Positions 8,999-18,003 of a DNA stretch of 64,000 nt are shown one piece after another (the first letter of the stretch is position 1; each line of letters starts with the position of its first letter). The position numbers were made by a program, and so were the translations under genes. The stretch covers positions 47,524 through 111,523 of the forward strand of contig NZ_JAFSNZ010000032.1 in the NCBI RefSeq assembly GCF_017447225.1. Reading direction: 5' to 3'. This stretch comes from Methanobrevibacter sp. (GTDB lineage Archaea > Methanobacteriota > Methanobacteria > Methanobacteriales > Methanobacteriaceae). Below the pieces are notes generated by a model, which was given only the letters and a program-made list of their open reading frames with translations, was not told where the DNA came from and did not search any database.

Positions 8999-10402
8999 TT
9001 AATACGCATTTGGATTTTTCTTAACAATAGTTTTTATCATTATTCCTAAATCTAAACCCATATGCCAATTCTCTACATATTCAATATCATATTCTATACG
9101 TTTTTTAATAGACGTATCGCCTCTACAACCATGAATTTGAGCCCAACCAGTTATGCCTGGCTTAACCTGATGCTTGACCATATACTTAGGAATTTCCTTT
9201 CTGAACTCATCGACGAAATATGGTCTTTCCGGTCTGGGACCGACTACACTCATGTCACCTTTCAACACATTGAAAAATTGAGGCAACTCATCAATGCTGG
9301 TTTTCCTGATAATTTCACCGACTTTAGTTTTTCTAGGATCATCTTTTGTGGTCCATTCGGATTTTTCATCATTAGGACTTTGAACCCTCATACTACGGAA
9401 TTTATACATTTCAAAAGGTTTTCCATTGTGACCTATCCTTTCCTGCTTAAAGATAATAGGTCCTTTAGAGGTCAGTTTTATTGCAATAGCTGTAATAATC
9501 ATTATCGGTGAAGTTATAATAATGGCTATTATTGCAATAATGTAGTCTGAAATGTATTTTAAAGCTTTGTTCAAGGAGTCATCCAAAGGCACGTAACGTA
9601 TATTGATAATCGGAATATCTTCAATCATGTCAACTGATGGCTGAGCCGGAAAATATCTGATATAGTCAGGAATGATTTCTGCCTTAATACCGACACGTTC
9701 ACAGCTTTCCACAACTTCATCAATTTTATAGTAATATTTTAATGGAATTGCAAGAACGACACGGTCATAGTCATTATTTTCCAAAACAGTATCCAAATCA
9801 GAAAATGAACCTATAATCTTACTTCCTTCAATTTCCATACCCACACGGTTACTTCTGCCTAAAAATCCACTAATATCAAAACCTAAATACGGATTGTTTC
9901 TAATTTTACGTGCGAAAGTGAATGCCAAATCATTATCTCCAACAATCAGAATATGTTTTATATTTCTATTATCGCTGCGGATTTTTTTAAGAAAGCTTCT
10001 GATAACAAACCTTTCTATAATAGCAAATATCGTTGCGATTATTCCTAAAAGGAATAGCATGATTCTTGAAAAGTCAGGCTGGTTTAAAACAAACAGAATA
10101 GCAACCAACACGACAAAAGCCACAATATTGACTTTAATGATTTGAGTAGCTTCCGAAAATATCGTTTTATAGGTTCTGCGAGGCTTATATAATCCAAAAG
10201 AAAAGTACAATATCAGATAAACCGGAATTACGGCAAATATTAAGAATAATAAATAATTCTGAAGCGGAAGATGGCCCCCGATTGGTCCGAACATTGTAGT
10301 TTTAAAACGTAACCACCATGAAACGGCTAATGATACTGCTATAACTAAAACGTCAACCAGAACCATGATTAGATTAAACCATCTTTGATTTTCTTTTATC
10401 AT
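8999..10402 (-). CDS. Polyprenyl-phosphate sugar-1-phosphate transferase (WcaJ/CpsE type)
   Basis: This enzyme starts glycan assembly by moving a sugar-1-phosphate from a nucleotide sugar to a polyprenyl phosphate carrier in the membrane. In 467 residues I see four N-terminal membrane helices (to about 125), a central CoA-binding-like Rossmann region (ILIVGDNDLAFTFARK), a further hydrophobic segment near 285-310, and the bacterial sugar transferase domain. Its landmarks are KQERIGHNGKPFEMYKFRSM, RKTSIDELPQFFNVL, GDMSVVGPRPERPY, KPGITGWAQIHG and the terminal YDIEYVENWHMGLDL. It lies at the downstream end of the glycan cluster. The sugar cannot be told from sequence. GGGG precedes the ATG at 10402. 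Confidence 0.93.
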   Translation of the reverse strand: MIKENQRWFNLIMVLVDVLVIAVSLAVSWWLRFKTTMFGPIGGHLPLQNYLLFLIFAVIPVYLILYFSFGLYKPRRTYKTIFSEATQIIKVNIVAFVVLVAILFVLNQPDFSRIMLFLLGIIATIFAIIERFVIRSFLKKIRSDNRNIKHILIVGDNDLAFTFARKIRNNPYLGFDISGFLGRSNRVGMEIEGSKIIGSFSDLDTVLENNDYDRVVLAIPLKYYYKIDEVVESCERVGIKAEIIPDYIRYFPAQPSVDMIEDIPIINIRYVPLDDSLNKALKYISDYIIAIIAIIITSPIMIITAIAIKLTSKGPIIFKQERIGHNGKPFEMYKFRSMRVQSPNDEKSEWTTKDDPRKTKVGEIIRKTSIDELPQFFNVLKGDMSVVGPRPERPYFVDEFRKEIPKYMVKHQVKPGITGWAQIHGCRGDTSIKKRIEYDIEYVENWHMGLDLGIMIKTIVKKNPNAY

Positions 10403-10452
10403 ACATTAAACCCCAAATTAGTTAATAATATGATATGAATTTTATATAATAT

Positions 10453-11310
10453 TTAATTTTTCTTTTTGAAAATATTTAAAAAAAGTTTTAAAATGCATAA
10501 AACAGATATTCCAAGGTAAACAACCAGATTAACTAAGATATTTGACTCATTAGCATGATGTTTTTTATAATATATGTACATTGCACGATAGAACTCATAA
10601 ATAAGTTTAGGCCTTTGTCTTTTACTGCTGGCTCCCTTGAAATGAGTTATTTTATCCTTTCCATAGTATATTATTTTCCAACCCGCCTTTTTTATTCTGT
10701 AACATAAATCAATGTCTTCACCATACATGAAAAATGTCTCGTCCAGTAAACCGATATCATCCAGAATTTCTTTTCTTGTAAAGATAAAAGCTCCGGTCAA
10801 ACAATCGATTTCATAGACTCCATCGTCATCCAAATCATCTAGATTGTAATTATCGTCTTCACTATTTGTTGGAATATGGAATAACCTGAAAAATGAGTTT
10901 TTAACATTAGGGAAAGTTCTTTTACATGCTTTATCAAGAGTATTGTCCTCCAAAAGCACCTGACATCCGCATGCCCCAACATCCGAATTGTTTTCCATGA
11001 ATTCGTAAATGTCTTTCAACGTATTCTCCCAAACGACAGTGTCTGAATTTAAGAGAAGAACATACTTTGAATCAATAGTTTTTAATGCCAAATTATTTCC
11101 GGCTGCAAATCCATTGTTTGACGGGCTTGCAATGAATTTTACCTTGTCTTTAAAATATTCTTTCAGCTTTGATAAACTGTCATCAGGAGATGCATTGTCC
11201 ACAACAATGATTTCAATGTCAAATGGATAGGAATACTCCAAAATAGAATTGATAGTGTTTTTAGTTAGTTCAAACGTTCCATAATTTACAATAACTATAG
11301 ATAAATCCAT
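10453..11310 (-). CDS. Glycosyltransferase family 2, rhamnosyltransferase-like
   Basis: A 285-residue inverting GT-A glycosyltransferase of the WbbL type. The nucleotide-binding Asp is in IIVVDNASPDDS (about 34-45), the metal-binding segment is LLLNSDTVVW, the acceptor-side acidic motif is MYGEDIDLCYRIKKAGW, and a conserved KGASSKR lies near 228. A single hydrophobic helix at the C-terminus (LVNLVVYLGISVLCIL) suggests membrane attachment. WbbL-like enzymes often add rhamnose, which fits the dTDP-rhamnose genes upstream, but the acceptor and sugar are inferred. Spaced 6 nt from the preceding GT gene. Confidence 0.88.
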   Translation of the reverse strand: MDLSIVIVNYGTFELTKNTINSILEYSYPFDIEIIVVDNASPDDSLSKLKEYFKDKVKFIASPSNNGFAAGNNLALKTIDSKYVLLLNSDTVVWENTLKDIYEFMENNSDVGACGCQVLLEDNTLDKACKRTFPNVKNSFFRLFHIPTNSEDDNYNLDDLDDDGVYEIDCLTGAFIFTRKEILDDIGLLDETFFMYGEDIDLCYRIKKAGWKIIYYGKDKITHFKGASSKRQRPKLIYEFYRAMYIYYKKHHANESNILVNLVVYLGISVLCILKLFLNIFKKKN

Positions 11311-11316
11311 GATAAT

Positions 11317-12273
11317 TCACTTTTTTAAAAAATTTAATGTGTTAACTATTAATTTATATTCCAGTCTAAAATAGTTTTTCAGGTTAGACTTTTTAAAATT
11401 GACCTTTTGAAGCTGTGATCTTGTGGATAAACCTTCTTTAACACCACTTAAATAAACAGGACCAAATCCCTTTTTCAAAAAGAAAACATATTTTATTGCA
11501 AAACCAAAGAATAGAAAAATGAAATTAATTATTTTCAGCGGAACTGGAAGATTCTTGTAGACTGTCCATACATTATTTCTTGCAGCAATTTTAACTTTAA
11601 AGTCATTGTATCTGCTGCCGCTTGTTGCACTTCCTATATGGTATACAATAGCTTCGGGACAGAGTAAATTTCTATAACCGCTGATTTGTGACCGGATAGC
11701 CAAATCAACATCTTCCATGTATGCGAAGTATTTTTCATCAAAAAGCCCTAATTTTTCCAATAATGGTTTTTTATACAAAGCAGCACCTGCACAGCTGGAA
11801 AATATTTCAAAAACTTCAGAATAGTCATTTGAGTTTCTGTTTTCACCGGTCTTTTTAGTCCATGCAAGCAGATTGTACTGGTCACCGGCATCATCAATAA
11901 GTGACTTGTTGTCAGCTTTTAGCATTTTTGCCTGAACGGAAAAAACATCATCATCGCGAATCAAATCAAGCATTGCCTTAATTGAGCCTTTCTTAATTTC
12001 AGTGTCATTATTTAAGGAGAAAATATAGTCATGTTTAGCTTTTGAAATTCCCTGATTTACGGCTTTTGCAAATCCTAAATTTTCATCATTGCTTATTATA
12101 ACAACTGGGAAGTTGAAGGAATTGTTTTTAATATAATCTAGGCTTGAATCATCAGATCCATTATCTACAATAATGACTTCACCGATGCATTCACTATCAC
12201 GATTGAGTGAATCAAAATACTTTTTAAGAAATTTAACTCCATTATAATTGGGTGTTACTACTGAAACTTTCAT
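11317..12273 (-). CDS. Glycosyltransferase family 2
   Basis: A 318-residue GT-A enzyme related to its downstream neighbour. Motifs in order: VVTPNYNGVKFLKKYFDSL at the N-terminus, IIVDNGSDDSS (33-43), FSLNNDTEI as the metal-binding loop, and YMEDVDLAIRSQISG with the acidic catalytic pair. The C-terminal half has a hydrophobic segment (INFIFLFFGFAIKYVFFL) that probably sits in or on the membrane. It belongs to the tightly packed minus-strand run of transferases, with 6 nt gaps on both sides. Donor and acceptor are unknown; a rhamnosyl or related deoxysugar transfer is plausible from context only. Confidence 0.87.
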   Translation of the reverse strand: MKVSVVTPNYNGVKFLKKYFDSLNRDSECIGEVIIVDNGSDDSSLDYIKNNSFNFPVVIISNDENLGFAKAVNQGISKAKHDYIFSLNNDTEIKKGSIKAMLDLIRDDDVFSVQAKMLKADNKSLIDDAGDQYNLLAWTKKTGENRNSNDYSEVFEIFSSCAGAALYKKPLLEKLGLFDEKYFAYMEDVDLAIRSQISGYRNLLCPEAIVYHIGSATSGSRYNDFKVKIAARNNVWTVYKNLPVPLKIINFIFLFFGFAIKYVFFLKKGFGPVYLSGVKEGLSTRSQLQKVNFKKSNLKNYFRLEYKLIVNTLNFLKK

Positions 12274-12279
12274 AATAAT

Positions 12280-13236
12280 CTAGATTGAATTTTTAAATTT
12301 TTTCCACAATATATAATATAGTTTTGGATTAAATAAAAATAACTTAATTTTTAACTCAAATTTCTTATCTCCTTTAAAATTAGCTAATTTATTGAATAAA
12401 TCCAATTCCCTCATTTTTTCAATTACCTCATCATAGTCATAGTCATTATAGAAAAAATAGTTCATGTTGCCAAAAATAGCTCTTGGAATCCTTGAATTAT
12501 AAATTAATTGGACCAAATCCGGATGGGAGAGTTCTCTAAAGAATTCCGCCAAATCTTCCAGAACAGGAATGAAATCAAAACGTTTTAATTTGGAAGTATT
12601 AATTAAAGACTCCTGATGCTGAATATAATAATATGTTATTTCATTGCTTATTTTAATAGAATCACCTAAAATCAGTGCCCTTAATGCAAAGTCTGAATCT
12701 TCACCATAGCTTATATCTTCACGGAATCTTAAATTGTTTTTTCTAATAATATCTGTTTTATATGACAATTGTACAAAATTAAAAGGCACTTCCATTCCAA
12801 GTTCCAACTTTATAAAGTCCTTGGCTTTAATTTCATCAACATCATAAACATGAGGATTGGATAACTTTTCATTATCCTTTTTAATCATTTGAATTAAGCT
12901 AAAGTCATAATCTGAATTATACAATTCAGATAAATGATTTGTCAATAGATAATCATCTCCATCGACAAATACTATATATTCACCATTTGCTTCATTAATT
13001 CCCTTATTTCTAGCAGCACTTACGCCGGAATTTTTCTGATGAATGATTTTATGTGCAATGTCTGAATCAGCAAATTTTTCTTCAATTATTTTTAATGTAT
13101 CATCTGTTGAGCCGTCATCTACTACAATGATTTCATAATCTTCAAAGTTCTGATTGAAAATCGAATCCAAAGTGGCGGAAATATAGTCCTGTTCGTTGAA
13201 AACCGGTACGATAACACTCATTTTAACATTACTCAT
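12280..13236 (-). CDS. Glycosyltransferase family 2
   Basis: A 318-residue GT-A enzyme with MSVIVPVFNEQDYISATLDS, IIVVDDGSTDDT, the donor loop VSAARNKGINEANGEY and the metal-binding FVDGDDYL, followed by a helical C-terminal half without clear membrane segments. I place the start at ATG 13236 because AAGGTGG lies just upstream; an in-frame ATG five codons earlier would overlap more with the preceding gene and has no binding site. The first codons overlap the end of the TagF-like gene by 8 bp, which indicates translational coupling. Specificity unknown. Confidence 0.87.
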   Translation of the reverse strand: MSNVKMSVIVPVFNEQDYISATLDSIFNQNFEDYEIIVVDDGSTDDTLKIIEEKFADSDIAHKIIHQKNSGVSAARNKGINEANGEYIVFVDGDDYLLTNHLSELYNSDYDFSLIQMIKKDNEKLSNPHVYDVDEIKAKDFIKLELGMEVPFNFVQLSYKTDIIRKNNLRFREDISYGEDSDFALRALILGDSIKISNEITYYYIQHQESLINTSKLKRFDFIPVLEDLAEFFRELSHPDLVQLIYNSRIPRAIFGNMNYFFYNDYDYDEVIEKMRELDLFNKLANFKGDKKFELKIKLFLFNPKLYYILWKKFKNSI

Positions 13237-14314
13237 TTTTTCCACCTTCATTAATTACAAAATCAACAACTCTTTCGGATGCGTGTCCATCAATAAAATC
13301 AAATTGTGTTTTTAAAAATGAATTTAAGTTAGAAATATCGATTCCTTCGCGAATAACAGTGATTAGCTCATCATCATTATATACAATTGGTCCTGGAAGG
13401 TCTTTTTTATAATTCAAGTAAAACCCACGTTCATTGTTTAAATAGTTTTCCAAGTCATAAGCGAAAAATATTATAGGTTTACTTAACATTGCAAACTCTA
13501 TCATAATGGACGAATAATCAGTTATTAGAATATCCGCCAGCAATAACAATTCCTGTTCATTTTTATAATTGCTGCAGTCAATATAATCTCCGTCAACGGA
13601 AATATCTTCAGAGTAAAAATTTTTAATTTTCGGATGGAGCCTTAATGCTAAAACATAATCATCAGCCAGCTGTTCATTAAATTTCTTCAAATCCAGATAA
13701 TTGAATACATTATTGTAGAGTTTATCTTCCCTAAATGTAGGGGTGTATAGGATTATCTTTTTATCCGGGGAAATGTTGAATTTTTTATTGAATTTCTCCC
13801 TTAATCCGTCAACATCATGATTTTTAAAATAATAATCCGCCCTGGGAAGACCCAAAGGTTTGATTTTGGACTTGTCAATCTGAAATGCTTCGCTGTAATA
13901 GTTTTCAATATTTTTTGAAGTGACAATTAAAAAATCAGTATTGTCTGAAATTAGCTTAAGCATATCCTTATTTTCAACGCTTCCCCCAAATTTTTTAAAA
14001 GCTCCCGGAGCATGCCACAGCTGAATGACTGAAGTTTCATCTTTAAATTTCATGAATGCAATAGGAAAGAAATTGTCATTTAAAAAAACATATTTTGAGG
14101 TAGCTAATTTTTTTAAGGAAGAGAAGGATATCTTATCCTTATAATAAAAATTAAATTTGTATTGGCCTTTTTTTTCAAACTCGTTTTTTATATATTCAAG
14201 ATTGCCGCTGAATGATTCATTGGAATCTATAACAAATGAAATCATATTATCCTGAATAGGAAACTTGGCAAAAATATTAAAAATGCTTCCAAATATCTTA
14301 TGTTTTAAATACAT
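13229..14314 (-). CDS. CDP-glycerol glycerophosphotransferase family protein (TagF/TagB-like)
   Basis: In bacteria this family transfers glycerol or ribitol phosphate from CDP-polyols when building teichoic acids and related polymers. The 361 residues match the C-terminal catalytic domain. Seen are IQLWHAPGAFKKFGGS with the conserved His, PLGLPRADYYF, IILYTPTFREDKL, ALRLHPKI with the second conserved His, and the donor-site loop ILITDYSSIMIEFAMLSKPIIFF. The N-terminal part is short, with no membrane anchor. It sits between GT2 genes, and its presence suggests that the polymer made by the cluster contains a phosphodiester-linked polyol or similar unit. The actual donor in an archaeon is not established. 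Confidence 0.86.
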   Translation of the reverse strand: MYLKHKIFGSIFNIFAKFPIQDNMISFVIDSNESFSGNLEYIKNEFEKKGQYKFNFYYKDKISFSSLKKLATSKYVFLNDNFFPIAFMKFKDETSVIQLWHAPGAFKKFGGSVENKDMLKLISDNTDFLIVTSKNIENYYSEAFQIDKSKIKPLGLPRADYYFKNHDVDGLREKFNKKFNISPDKKIILYTPTFREDKLYNNVFNYLDLKKFNEQLADDYVLALRLHPKIKNFYSEDISVDGDYIDCSNYKNEQELLLLADILITDYSSIMIEFAMLSKPIIFFAYDLENYLNNERGFYLNYKKDLPGPIVYNDDELITVIREGIDISNLNSFLKTQFDFIDGHASERVVDFVINEGGKNE

Positions 14315-14332
14315 CCAAACTACCCCACAGCC

Positions 14333-15364
14333 CTAAAAAATATCCGTCATTCTGTTTAGTATTCCACGATATCTCTTGATAGAATTAATAATCTTAAGTA
14401 TTTCATTATAGTTATCTTCTAAAATAGGATTTGTTAAATTTGAATAGATTCTTTCATTAAATCCTGGAGTTATTTCAACATTTTTCTTTAAAAGAGGATT
14501 GATAAACTTAATTAACTCTAATTTTTCATTATTACTAATATCACTGAGAACCAGACTTGTCAACCAATAAACGAAGTGCATGTTAAAGATTATAGCATAA
14601 AATTCCGTTAAATTGTAATCTATTAAATATTTATCCAATTCATAGTAACCTTCAACCATTTTCCCAAGATATTTCTTATTTCTGATATGAATGGTTGATT
14701 TGTCTCCCTCAACATTACGAATGTTGTAGTTATAGCTGAAAAAGTCATCCAAGTAATATGTACATTTTGATGTGAAAAGAGACACTATAAAAAAGTATAA
14801 ATCCTCCGCCAACATGCTCTGCAAGAAATGTATATCATTGCCTAGTAAAAAATCCTTTCTAAACATTTTACACCATATTGCGGGGTCAATTGAAAACAAT
14901 CGAGTATCTTCATTAATATCCTTGACTAGAACGTTTTCGCCATTGAACACCGTTTCAACTTCAATTCTTTCAGAAGGAAAAATCTTATAATAGTTTGTGA
15001 TAAGCATGTCCACATTTTTTTCACTGGCAGCATTATACATTACCTCAAATGCTTCAGGGACATACGTATCGTCATGGTCAGAAAATATAACGTATTCAGC
15101 GTCTGATAAATCCAAACCTATGTTACGTCCTTTTCCAGGAAATCCATTGTTTTCATCTAAAAATATTGATTTGACATTGGAAAAATTCTTATCGAATAAT
15201 TCGAGCAAATATAAAGTATATTCATCATCGGAATTATCATCAACAAAAACCACCTGAATATTTTCAAAACCAATGCTCTGATACATCATTGAATCAAAAA
15301 AGGCATTTAAAAATAAACCTGAATTATATGTTGGAACAACAACACTCACTTTATATTTTTCCAT
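14333..15364 (-). CDS. Glycosyltransferase family 2 (DHDD subgroup)
   Basis: A 343-residue GT-A enzyme. It has VVVPTYNSGLFLNAFFDSM, VFVDDNSDDEYT, GKGRNIGLDLSDAEYV and the unusual metal-binding signature FSDHDDTY, then WCKMFRKDFLLGNDIHF in the acceptor half. It is a paralogue of the next gene (15366-16415) and of the plus-strand gene at 22921: all three share the DHDD variant of the DxD motif and the same C-terminal architecture (YYELDKYLID followed by a helical bundle). TagF-type glycerol transferase to the downstream side, GT2 to the upstream side. Sugar unknown. Confidence 0.87.
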   Translation of the reverse strand: MEKYKVSVVVPTYNSGLFLNAFFDSMMYQSIGFENIQVVFVDDNSDDEYTLYLLELFDKNFSNVKSIFLDENNGFPGKGRNIGLDLSDAEYVIFSDHDDTYVPEAFEVMYNAASEKNVDMLITNYYKIFPSERIEVETVFNGENVLVKDINEDTRLFSIDPAIWCKMFRKDFLLGNDIHFLQSMLAEDLYFFIVSLFTSKCTYYLDDFFSYNYNIRNVEGDKSTIHIRNKKYLGKMVEGYYELDKYLIDYNLTEFYAIIFNMHFVYWLTSLVLSDISNNEKLELIKFINPLLKKNVEITPGFNERIYSNLTNPILEDNYNEILKIINSIKRYRGILNRMTDIF

Positions 15365-15365
15365 A

Positions 15366-16415
15366 TTATCTAACCAATCTATTTTTTATTCTAGAAAATA
15401 AACTTCTATCATTCATATTTTTCTGCGTTTTTGATAACCTATTAGATTCCAAAACCGCTTTATCATATTCCTGATTTAATATTAATTCGACAAGATTATT
15501 ATATCTTTTTTTAAAGAAAGGGTCCTCACTATAATATTTACTAAATATGTCTCTTGATTTAATAAATAATTCCTTTTTATCGGCATCTGAAACTTGAGAT
15601 AAAACAATTGTATATAACCATGAAGTGAGATGGCTTTTAAAAATAAGTTCGCCATATGATGTCTGGTTTATGTTAACCAGCATTTCATCGATTTTATAAT
15701 AGCCATTTAAAATAGCTTCAATGTATTTACGGTTTCTTACATGAATTGTTGACTTATTATGCCTTGAATCCCTTATTTTATAGTTATATGAATAAAAATC
15801 ATTTAGATAAATTATTCCATCAGCCTTTAAACAGGCATATGTTGCAACATAAACATCTTCAGCCAACATCCCTTCTAAAAAACGAATGTCGTTTTCAATC
15901 AGGAAATCCTTTCTAAATAACCTAGTCCATATGGCGGCTGGAACTCTTAAAAGGTTTTCATCGTCACGAAAACTGGAAACTTCAATTTCACCTTTATCGC
16001 CATAAATTGATTTGAATGGAATGGATTTGTCAGTGTAAACCTGATTAAAATTAGATATTAACATGTCATTCTGGGCTATTTTATTGTGCATTACCTCAAA
16101 GGCATTCTTGGTATATGTATCATCATGATCGGCGAAAATTACATAATCTGCATTGGCATTTTTTAAACCGACATTTCTTCCAGTCCCAGGAAAACCTGAA
16201 TTATTATCTAAAAATATGGATTTTACATTCTGATAGGATTCATCGAATTCCTTCAACAGATTCAATGTATACTCATCAGTTGACTTGTCATCGACAAAAA
16301 TAACTTCTATATTATCAAATCCCATGCTTTGAGCTTTGATGGAATCTAAAAATTCATTCAAATAATTTCCAGTATTGTAAGTGGATATAATTACAGATAT
16401 TTTATAATTAGCCAT
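15366..16415 (-). CDS. Glycosyltransferase family 2 (DHDD subgroup)
   Basis: A 349-residue GT-A enzyme, paralogue of the gene at 14333-15364. Motifs: VIISTYNTGNYLNEFLDS, VIFVDDKSTDEYT, GFPGTGRNVGLKNANADYV, FADHDDTYTKNAFEVM, and WTRLFRKDFLIENDIRF. A basic C-terminus (KNMNDRSLFSRIKNRLVR) may contact membrane lipids. One nucleotide separates it from each neighbouring gene, so it is inside one operon. The tandem arrangement suggests duplication followed by divergence to a second acceptor. Specificity cannot be read from the sequence. Confidence 0.87.
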   Translation of the reverse strand: MANYKISVIISTYNTGNYLNEFLDSIKAQSMGFDNIEVIFVDDKSTDEYTLNLLKEFDESYQNVKSIFLDNNSGFPGTGRNVGLKNANADYVIFADHDDTYTKNAFEVMHNKIAQNDMLISNFNQVYTDKSIPFKSIYGDKGEIEVSSFRDDENLLRVPAAIWTRLFRKDFLIENDIRFLEGMLAEDVYVATYACLKADGIIYLNDFYSYNYKIRDSRHNKSTIHVRNRKYIEAILNGYYKIDEMLVNINQTSYGELIFKSHLTSWLYTIVLSQVSDADKKELFIKSRDIFSKYYSEDPFFKKRYNNLVELILNQEYDKAVLESNRLSKTQKNMNDRSLFSRIKNRLVR

Positions 16416-16416
16416 T

Positions 16417-18003
16417 TTAATCAGTTAAACTATTATATAATTCGATATAATTTTCACACATTTCATTAATATCTTTAAACTTAATCTTTGAAATATTTGA
16501 TAGCTTATTTTGGTAATCATTTTGATTGATATTAATAATAAAATTATATATGTCCTCAGGATTTGTATAATCAACTAACCATCCGGCATCGCTTTTAGAA
16601 ATTCTTTCTTCTAAAGCTCCCAAATTACTTGCTATAACAGGAATACCCGCCATCCATGATTCGGTTAAAGTATATGAATATGTTTCAGGACAAGTGGACA
16701 AGATTAAAGAAAAAGATGGTTTAATTTCACTTACGATATTATTGAAGTCGCTTCTCTCATATCTTCCGTGATTGACACCGAAACTATTCAGATTAGGTAT
16801 TGTAGTCCCCATGAAATGCAATTCAAGCAGATTATTCTTATCCAACTGCTTAATTTGTTTTATTAACAAGGATCCCTTATGGGGAGATACATGTCCCGGA
16901 ACTAAAACTCTGCAAGGATTTGAAGTCAATGCGGGCCTATGAGAGGATTTATCTATATTAACACCATGCTCAATTAATTTAAAATTATCCAAATCAGAGT
17001 AAATTTTTTTATATGATTCTATAACACTCTGATTGGGAGCAATATTGTATGAAGACTTAGATAACATATCTTTAAATAATTTTCTCCATTTATTGAGTAT
17101 TTCATCATTGGATAAAGATTTATCTTTAGAAATTCCTCCGCAGCTTTCACATGCGAAGTTACAATATTTGCAATCTTTATCAACTAAATGTATAGATGGA
17201 CATAAATAATAAAAGTCATGTAGACTAACCAAAAATGGAATTGATTTTTGTGTGACACAATTGATTAAATCAAAACTATGATTAATTAAATGATTAATAT
17301 GAACCAGATTTATATCTAATTTTGAAAGGATTTCATCATAAATTATAGCTAAATCCTTATTGAAAAAGATGTTATTGAAATTATCTTTAGAGATTATATT
17401 GTCATCATTATCAATGACTGAAAAATCCGTATTGAAACTGACTGGATAATTGGCAATTTTATCTAGAGAACCATTATATTGCCATAATTCAACATCTTCA
17501 CCATCAGAAGTTAAAATAAAGGCAGAGTATTCGTCAGGAAGATGTTGGATAATATCCAAATTTAGAAATCCTGTGCCGCCGACAGTGCCGATTTTTTCAT
17601 GAAGAATGAATAAAATATTTTTATCAAAGCCATTGAACTCAGACAAATCAGCACCATTGGGTTTAATTACTCTGTTATCATTGATACCATACAATGCATA
17701 ATGAAGTAATGGATTGATGCCAACATCATCATAATGATTTTTATAAAAAACGCCATCAAATTCGCTGTTTGGCTTTTTTCCCTCACTAAATCCGAAAAAA
17801 ATATAATGAAGCAAAGGATCCATACCAGAACTTTTAACCTTAGGATATTTCTCTAAATAAAAATCGTCATCAAACAGATTATTTTTACGGACAGCCTTAT
17901 ATCCATTTATAATTTCTTTAGCTTCATTTTCATCTTTAACCTTATATGAAATATATTTTGAAGGAAACTTAGCTAATAACTTATTTTTAAAACTCATAAC
18001 CAT
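16417..18003 (-). CDS. Glycosyltransferase family 4 with N-terminal HY-repeat module
   Basis: A 528-residue GT-B enzyme. The N-terminus (about 35-115) carries two copies of the module seen in several neighbours: FYLEKYPKVKSSGMDPLLHYIFFG then FYKNHYDDVGINPLLHYALYG. The catalytic part has VPGHVSPHKGSLLIKQI in the donor-side domain and the retaining GT4 signature around ETYSYTLTESWMAGIPVIAS. A cysteine cluster CKYCNFACESC after HDFYYLCPSIH could bind a metal or form disulfides; I have no function for it. The start overlaps the preceding GT2 by 17 bp; ATG 17997 is an alternative start. Donor unknown. Confidence 0.86.
   Translation of the reverse strand: MVMSFKNKLLAKFPSKYISYKVKDENEAKEIINGYKAVRKNNLFDDDFYLEKYPKVKSSGMDPLLHYIFFGFSEGKKPNSEFDGVFYKNHYDDVGINPLLHYALYGINDNRVIKPNGADLSEFNGFDKNILFILHEKIGTVGGTGFLNLDIIQHLPDEYSAFILTSDGEDVELWQYNGSLDKIANYPVSFNTDFSVIDNDDNIISKDNFNNIFFNKDLAIIYDEILSKLDINLVHINHLINHSFDLINCVTQKSIPFLVSLHDFYYLCPSIHLVDKDCKYCNFACESCGGISKDKSLSNDEILNKWRKLFKDMLSKSSYNIAPNQSVIESYKKIYSDLDNFKLIEHGVNIDKSSHRPALTSNPCRVLVPGHVSPHKGSLLIKQIKQLDKNNLLELHFMGTTIPNLNSFGVNHGRYERSDFNNIVSEIKPSFSLILSTCPETYSYTLTESWMAGIPVIASNLGALEERISKSDAGWLVDYTNPEDIYNFIININQNDYQNKLSNISKIKFKDINEMCENYIELYNSLTD

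Noticed and set aside
9062..9511. Plus-strand reading frame of about 150 codons antisense to the sugar transferase gene
   Set aside because: It has no ribosome binding site, an implausible protein composition, and lies fully inside a well-recognised gene.
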